Of a stretch of 64,000 nt of DNA, positions 61,141 to 64,000 are shown one piece after another (position 1 is the first letter of the stretch; each line of letters begins with the position of its first letter). Below the pieces are notes generated by a model, which saw only the letters and a program-made list of their open reading frames with translations, ran no database searches and was not told where the DNA came from. The stretch lies in contig NC_055999.1 of assembly GCF_018446385.1 (NCBI RefSeq), positions 82,537,859-82,601,858 of the forward strand, written 5' to 3'. Source of the stretch: Zingiber officinale. Its lineage: Eukaryota; Streptophyta; Magnoliopsida; Zingiberales; Zingiberaceae. The position numbers and the translations under genes were made by a program.

Positions 61141-61860
61141 ATAAGTAGAATCATCATACTGCTACCAATATATACACCTAGCACACATGCTCACACAACA
61201 TATGTATGATCAACAAAATCCTCCAATTATTATACACCGAACATACTCACAACTCAGATATATTCAGTATAATACCTCCAACAATACATACCGAACACGT
61301 GTGCAAAATCAATATAGGTAAAATCAACAATACACCTCAAACAACACTCACATGACATATCTTCACCTATGCCAAGAGTATAACCAACATATACTTCCAA
61401 TAAAGCATACTAAACCCAGGTGCACTCACATATCAAACATAATCAAAAAGATACCTCAGATACAACACCAAACACATATGTACATATCACAACTCAGATT
61501 AAATCGGCAAAATGCCTCCATCAAAACACCACCGATGTACTTATACTACATCTCGGATTTAATCAACAAGCTATCTTCAATAATACCTCCAGATACATAC
61601 ATCGAACTACATATCTATGATCCACAAGGAACCTTCAAATCATATCAGAACATGGATACATACACTACTTGCAAATGGACAGTCTACCATAGGACTCCTA
61701 CAACCCAAAACAATCATGATATACATGCAAAATCAGCATATCAGCTCAATCAAAGAGACCAACCTTATGCTACCAACACTCATGGGTTACCGGTATATCT
61801 AAACAAAATTCATGCATATGTATCCAGCATGAATACATCAATCAAAAGCAACCCAAAATA
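61141..61860. repeat. 60-bp degenerate tandem repeat array
   Basis: ATACCTCCAA-like words recur at about 61271, 61331, 61391, 61451, 61511 and 61571, preceded by AAATCAACAA and followed by CATAC and ACAACTCAGAT words. Weaker units extend on both sides. The + strand is very poor in G. The 169-residue open frame at 61352-61861 is a by-product of this composition. Confidence 0.85.
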
Positions 61861-62748
61861 AAGCAGCCTAATCATCCAGTAACAACCCTGCTCTAGGTTC
61901 AAAAGGAAAGATATACACACCGTGGTATAACATTGCCAGTCAATGTCATACACTACCAAGACTATATCCAATGGGAAAAATTTTATCCTCATAAATCCAA
62001 AATGTACTCTCCCAGTATACACTAGTAACGATTGTATCCCATAAGTGTTAAGCAATTAGCTCTACACTTCCTTACATCAGCGGGGTCGCATATTCCAATG
62101 CACCCTCTAAATTATCCCACCAGGTATATATACAGTCCACGGTCAAAGTCTTCATGGAATAGGATACATCGATCCTTTATAAACTATCCAAGCTGAAAAT
62201 GATTTCTGACTAAATCAGTCCAGTACAAAACATGTACTCAAAGGTGCTCTAGATACATAACTAAGCACAAACAACCTAAAGGTTCGAACCTCTAAAAAAT
62301 AGAGTATAGAAATCCTCTACTGATCAACCAACAAAACTAAATCAGTTCATGGGTCAATTCAACACTAATTACATCAACTCAAACTAGAGAATGTCAACCC
62401 ACATAATACCATATGTATAAATGTATACGACCCAAAAGACAAAGTCAGAATTCAAGAACATCAAGACACTCTCATTTTTTTTTCCTCAAAAATATCAGCC
62501 CACATAATATCAGATGAATAAGTCTCTACTCCCCATGAGAGCAAGTTAACATTCAAAACATCAAATCATTATTTATCAACATAGTCCAATATCAGAGAAA
62601 GTAAACATCAATTTTATCATCCTGTTAACTAACTACAACTAACCAGATTTATTAAAATCTCATAGGCACTCTAAACCATAAACTCTCTAGCACCCAATTT
62701 ATAATCTGATCACGAATTATAATCATCAAACCTGTGAATATCATACAT

Positions 62749-62904
62749 GACACTCACTATGTCACCATCAACGACAACCCAAATAATAGATCATCAAAAT
62801 AGTTGACACTCACTATGTTACCATCAACGACAACCCAAATAATAGATCATCAAAATAGTTATCCACTAATAGATCATCAAAACAAATATCCAGTAATAGA
62901 TCAT
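62749..62904. repeat. 56-bp direct repeat plus shorter copies
   Basis: 62749-62804 and 62805-62860 are almost identical (start GACACTCACTATGT, end CATCAAAATAGTT), followed by two shorter copies with AATAGATCATCA. Confidence 0.92.
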
Positions 62905-63559
62905 CAGACAACCACATAACATTTACTCTCACAAACCATTAGAAATTAACATATCACAATATCTGATCTCTCAATATCCCTCAACCTCAAATCATTCTCA
63001 ATAATGATCAAACATGGTAACTCCCCCATGAACAATTTTTCATCGAATCAGGTATCCTAATATCCAAAGATATGAGTATAACAACTCTACTGGCTAAGTC
63101 AACAGAAATATGCAGGTATCATCCATTACCCAGCTAACAATAGCAGAGGCTGATATGTGCCTCCATCTCCTAGTAGTAGTAACAGAAGCTAAAACTACTG
63201 ATGGTATGATATGAAAAATCACTAGAGACTATAATCCTTGATCTCTATGAGGGTCGACCAAGATCAGTGGCTAACCCATCACATGTAATATGGCTACAAC
63301 AACCAGACAGGTAAAAAATATAAAGTGCTAATAAATGTCCTAACTATTATAAAATAAACATCATACCTATTTGCCGTCTGGAGATGTTCCATCGCTGTCC
63401 AGTCCCCAACTTCTGACCTCAAAATTCCGAACGAGAAAATCGCCGGAAATCCATATAAATCCGAAACGGAAGTCCGAAACATAACCATAACGGAAATCCG
63501 TACAAACCGAAATAGACATCCAAAAATCCAGAACACCAAAAGCAGGTATCCATAACCTG

Positions 63560-63730
63560 CTCTGATACCAATAAATTGGTATCAGATAAATCTCGAAAAT
63601 CCAAAATACAAAAATTCAACAAGTATCGTCAAACTTGACGCTCTGATATCAAGTAAATAAATTGGTATCAGGTTATCCCAAACATCAAAAATACGAAAAC
63701 AAAAGATCGTATACCTGTGCTCTGATACCA
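63560..63730 (-). repeat. Primer-binding site present three times at 80-bp spacing
   Basis: CTCTGATACCA (complement of the tRNA-iMet primer site) at 63560-63570, CTCTGATATCA at 63641-63651 and CTCTGATACCA at 63721-63731. Between them are repeated AAATTGGTATCAG and ACAAAAATTCAAC / ACGAAAACAAAAG words. Only the last adjoins the LTR. The first forms an 11-bp inverted repeat with ATTGGTATCAG at 63574-63584. Confidence 0.88.
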
Positions 63731-63737
63731 CTAAATT

Positions 63738-64000
63738 GTCACGCCCCAGAGGAGTCCCTGTCCGAAGCATCTCCCCTGTACGGTGGATAATCTGAAACTT
63801 TTCTACATCTCACAAATACCTCAGCCACAGGCGGCTGGAATAATAACAACAAAATAAAACATCACCACGCAGTTATATATAATCAAACAAAGTAGTAATA
63901 CTCTGACTCAAAAAAACCACCCTACTCAACTACACTCGTAAAGCTCAAAACCGACGAACTCACCTCTTCTGCCGTCCAGGCAGGCACGTAGTAAAAAAAA
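63738..64000 (-). repeat. 5' LTR of chromovirus G (3' end only)
   Basis: TGTCACGCCCC onward, matching 56210 onward; continues past the window. Confidence 0.93.

Larger units (their letters stand above)
60921..63550 (-). other. Remaining interior of chromovirus G outside the named repeats
   Basis: Apart from the repeat arrays, G-poor sequence in which no gag, protease or RT N-terminus could be recognised on either strand. Confidence 0.55.
56210..64000 (-). mobile_element. Chromovirus G (Tekay-like), minus strand, internally deleted
   Basis: 3' LTR 56210-58929, PPT, degenerate pol (59108-60640), tandem repeats and unassigned sequence (60641-63550), repeated primer sites, then the 5' LTR from 63738 beyond the window. 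The target duplication would be GAAAT (56205-56209), with the partner outside the window. Missing gag, protease, part of RT and the integrase core mark it as non-autonomous. Confidence 0.92.

Noticed and set aside
61352..61861. 169-codon open frame on the + strand
   Set aside because: Produced by the G-poor 60-bp tandem repeat, on the strand opposite to the element's genes; residue content follows the repeat.

Overview
This window is plant nuclear DNA from a repeat-rich intergenic region. I see no intact host gene. Almost every base belongs to LTR retrotransposons, a DNA transposon, or fragments of plant genes carried between them. The elements (Tekay-like and Tat-like gypsy, Angela-like, SIRE-like and Ale/Ivana-like copia, a TRIM, a CACTA element) and the captured genes (MLO, D6PK-type kinase, Cu/Zn SOD, LRR kinase, TRAPPC8, allantoin synthase) point to a flowering plant with a large genome. 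A monocot, perhaps Zingiberales, is a weak guess from general impression only.

Layout. (1) 1-8962: a Tekay-like chromovirus, + strand, whose 5' LTR is cut by the window edge. It sits inside an Angela-like copia element, of which the 3' end of pol (8963-9637) and the 3' LTR (9655-12332) follow. (2) 12333-29830: a minus-strand Tat-type element split in its protease. The gap holds a D6PK-like kinase fragment. That fragment is interrupted by SIRE-like element A (14931-27325). A's 5' LTR is interrupted by an 8.1-kb CACTA transposon (15042-23143, target duplication GCG). The CACTA in turn carries an Angela-like solo LTR (16905-19584, target duplication ATGTT). (3) 29831-32237: mostly unassigned sequence with a second, inverted D6PK fragment. 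(4) 32238-39390: a decayed Ale/Ivana-like copia element split in its reverse transcriptase by gag-only SIRE-like element B (35503-39062, target duplication AGAAG). (5) 39498-51845: the 5' LTR of minus-strand SIRE-like element D, split twice, by gag-only C (39674-44915, itself hit by a TRIM) and gag-only E (45671-51784, target duplication ATACA). (6) 52207-56209: the 5' LTR, leader and start of gag of another Angela-like element, cut by minus-strand chromovirus G (56210 to beyond 64000). G has lost its integrase core and much of its 5' coding part, where arrays of 37-bp and 60-bp repeats are found.

How the parts work together. The best candidate for an unusual system is the CACTA element. It has acquired exons and introns, with recognisable splice sites, from at least five unrelated plant genes (TTL/allantoin synthase, Cu/Zn SOD, LRR receptor kinase, MLO, TRAPPC8), all on the same strand. 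It looks like a Pack-CACTA able to make chimeric transcripts. A second theme is a set of gag-only SIRE-like elements in which AT-rich, partly tandemly repeated filler stands where pol should be. Four of these LTRs carry a perfect palindrome centred on GGCGCC upstream of the TATA box. Coordinates of LTR ends, target duplications and splice sites were read by eye. Family names rest on recognised protein motifs, not on searches.
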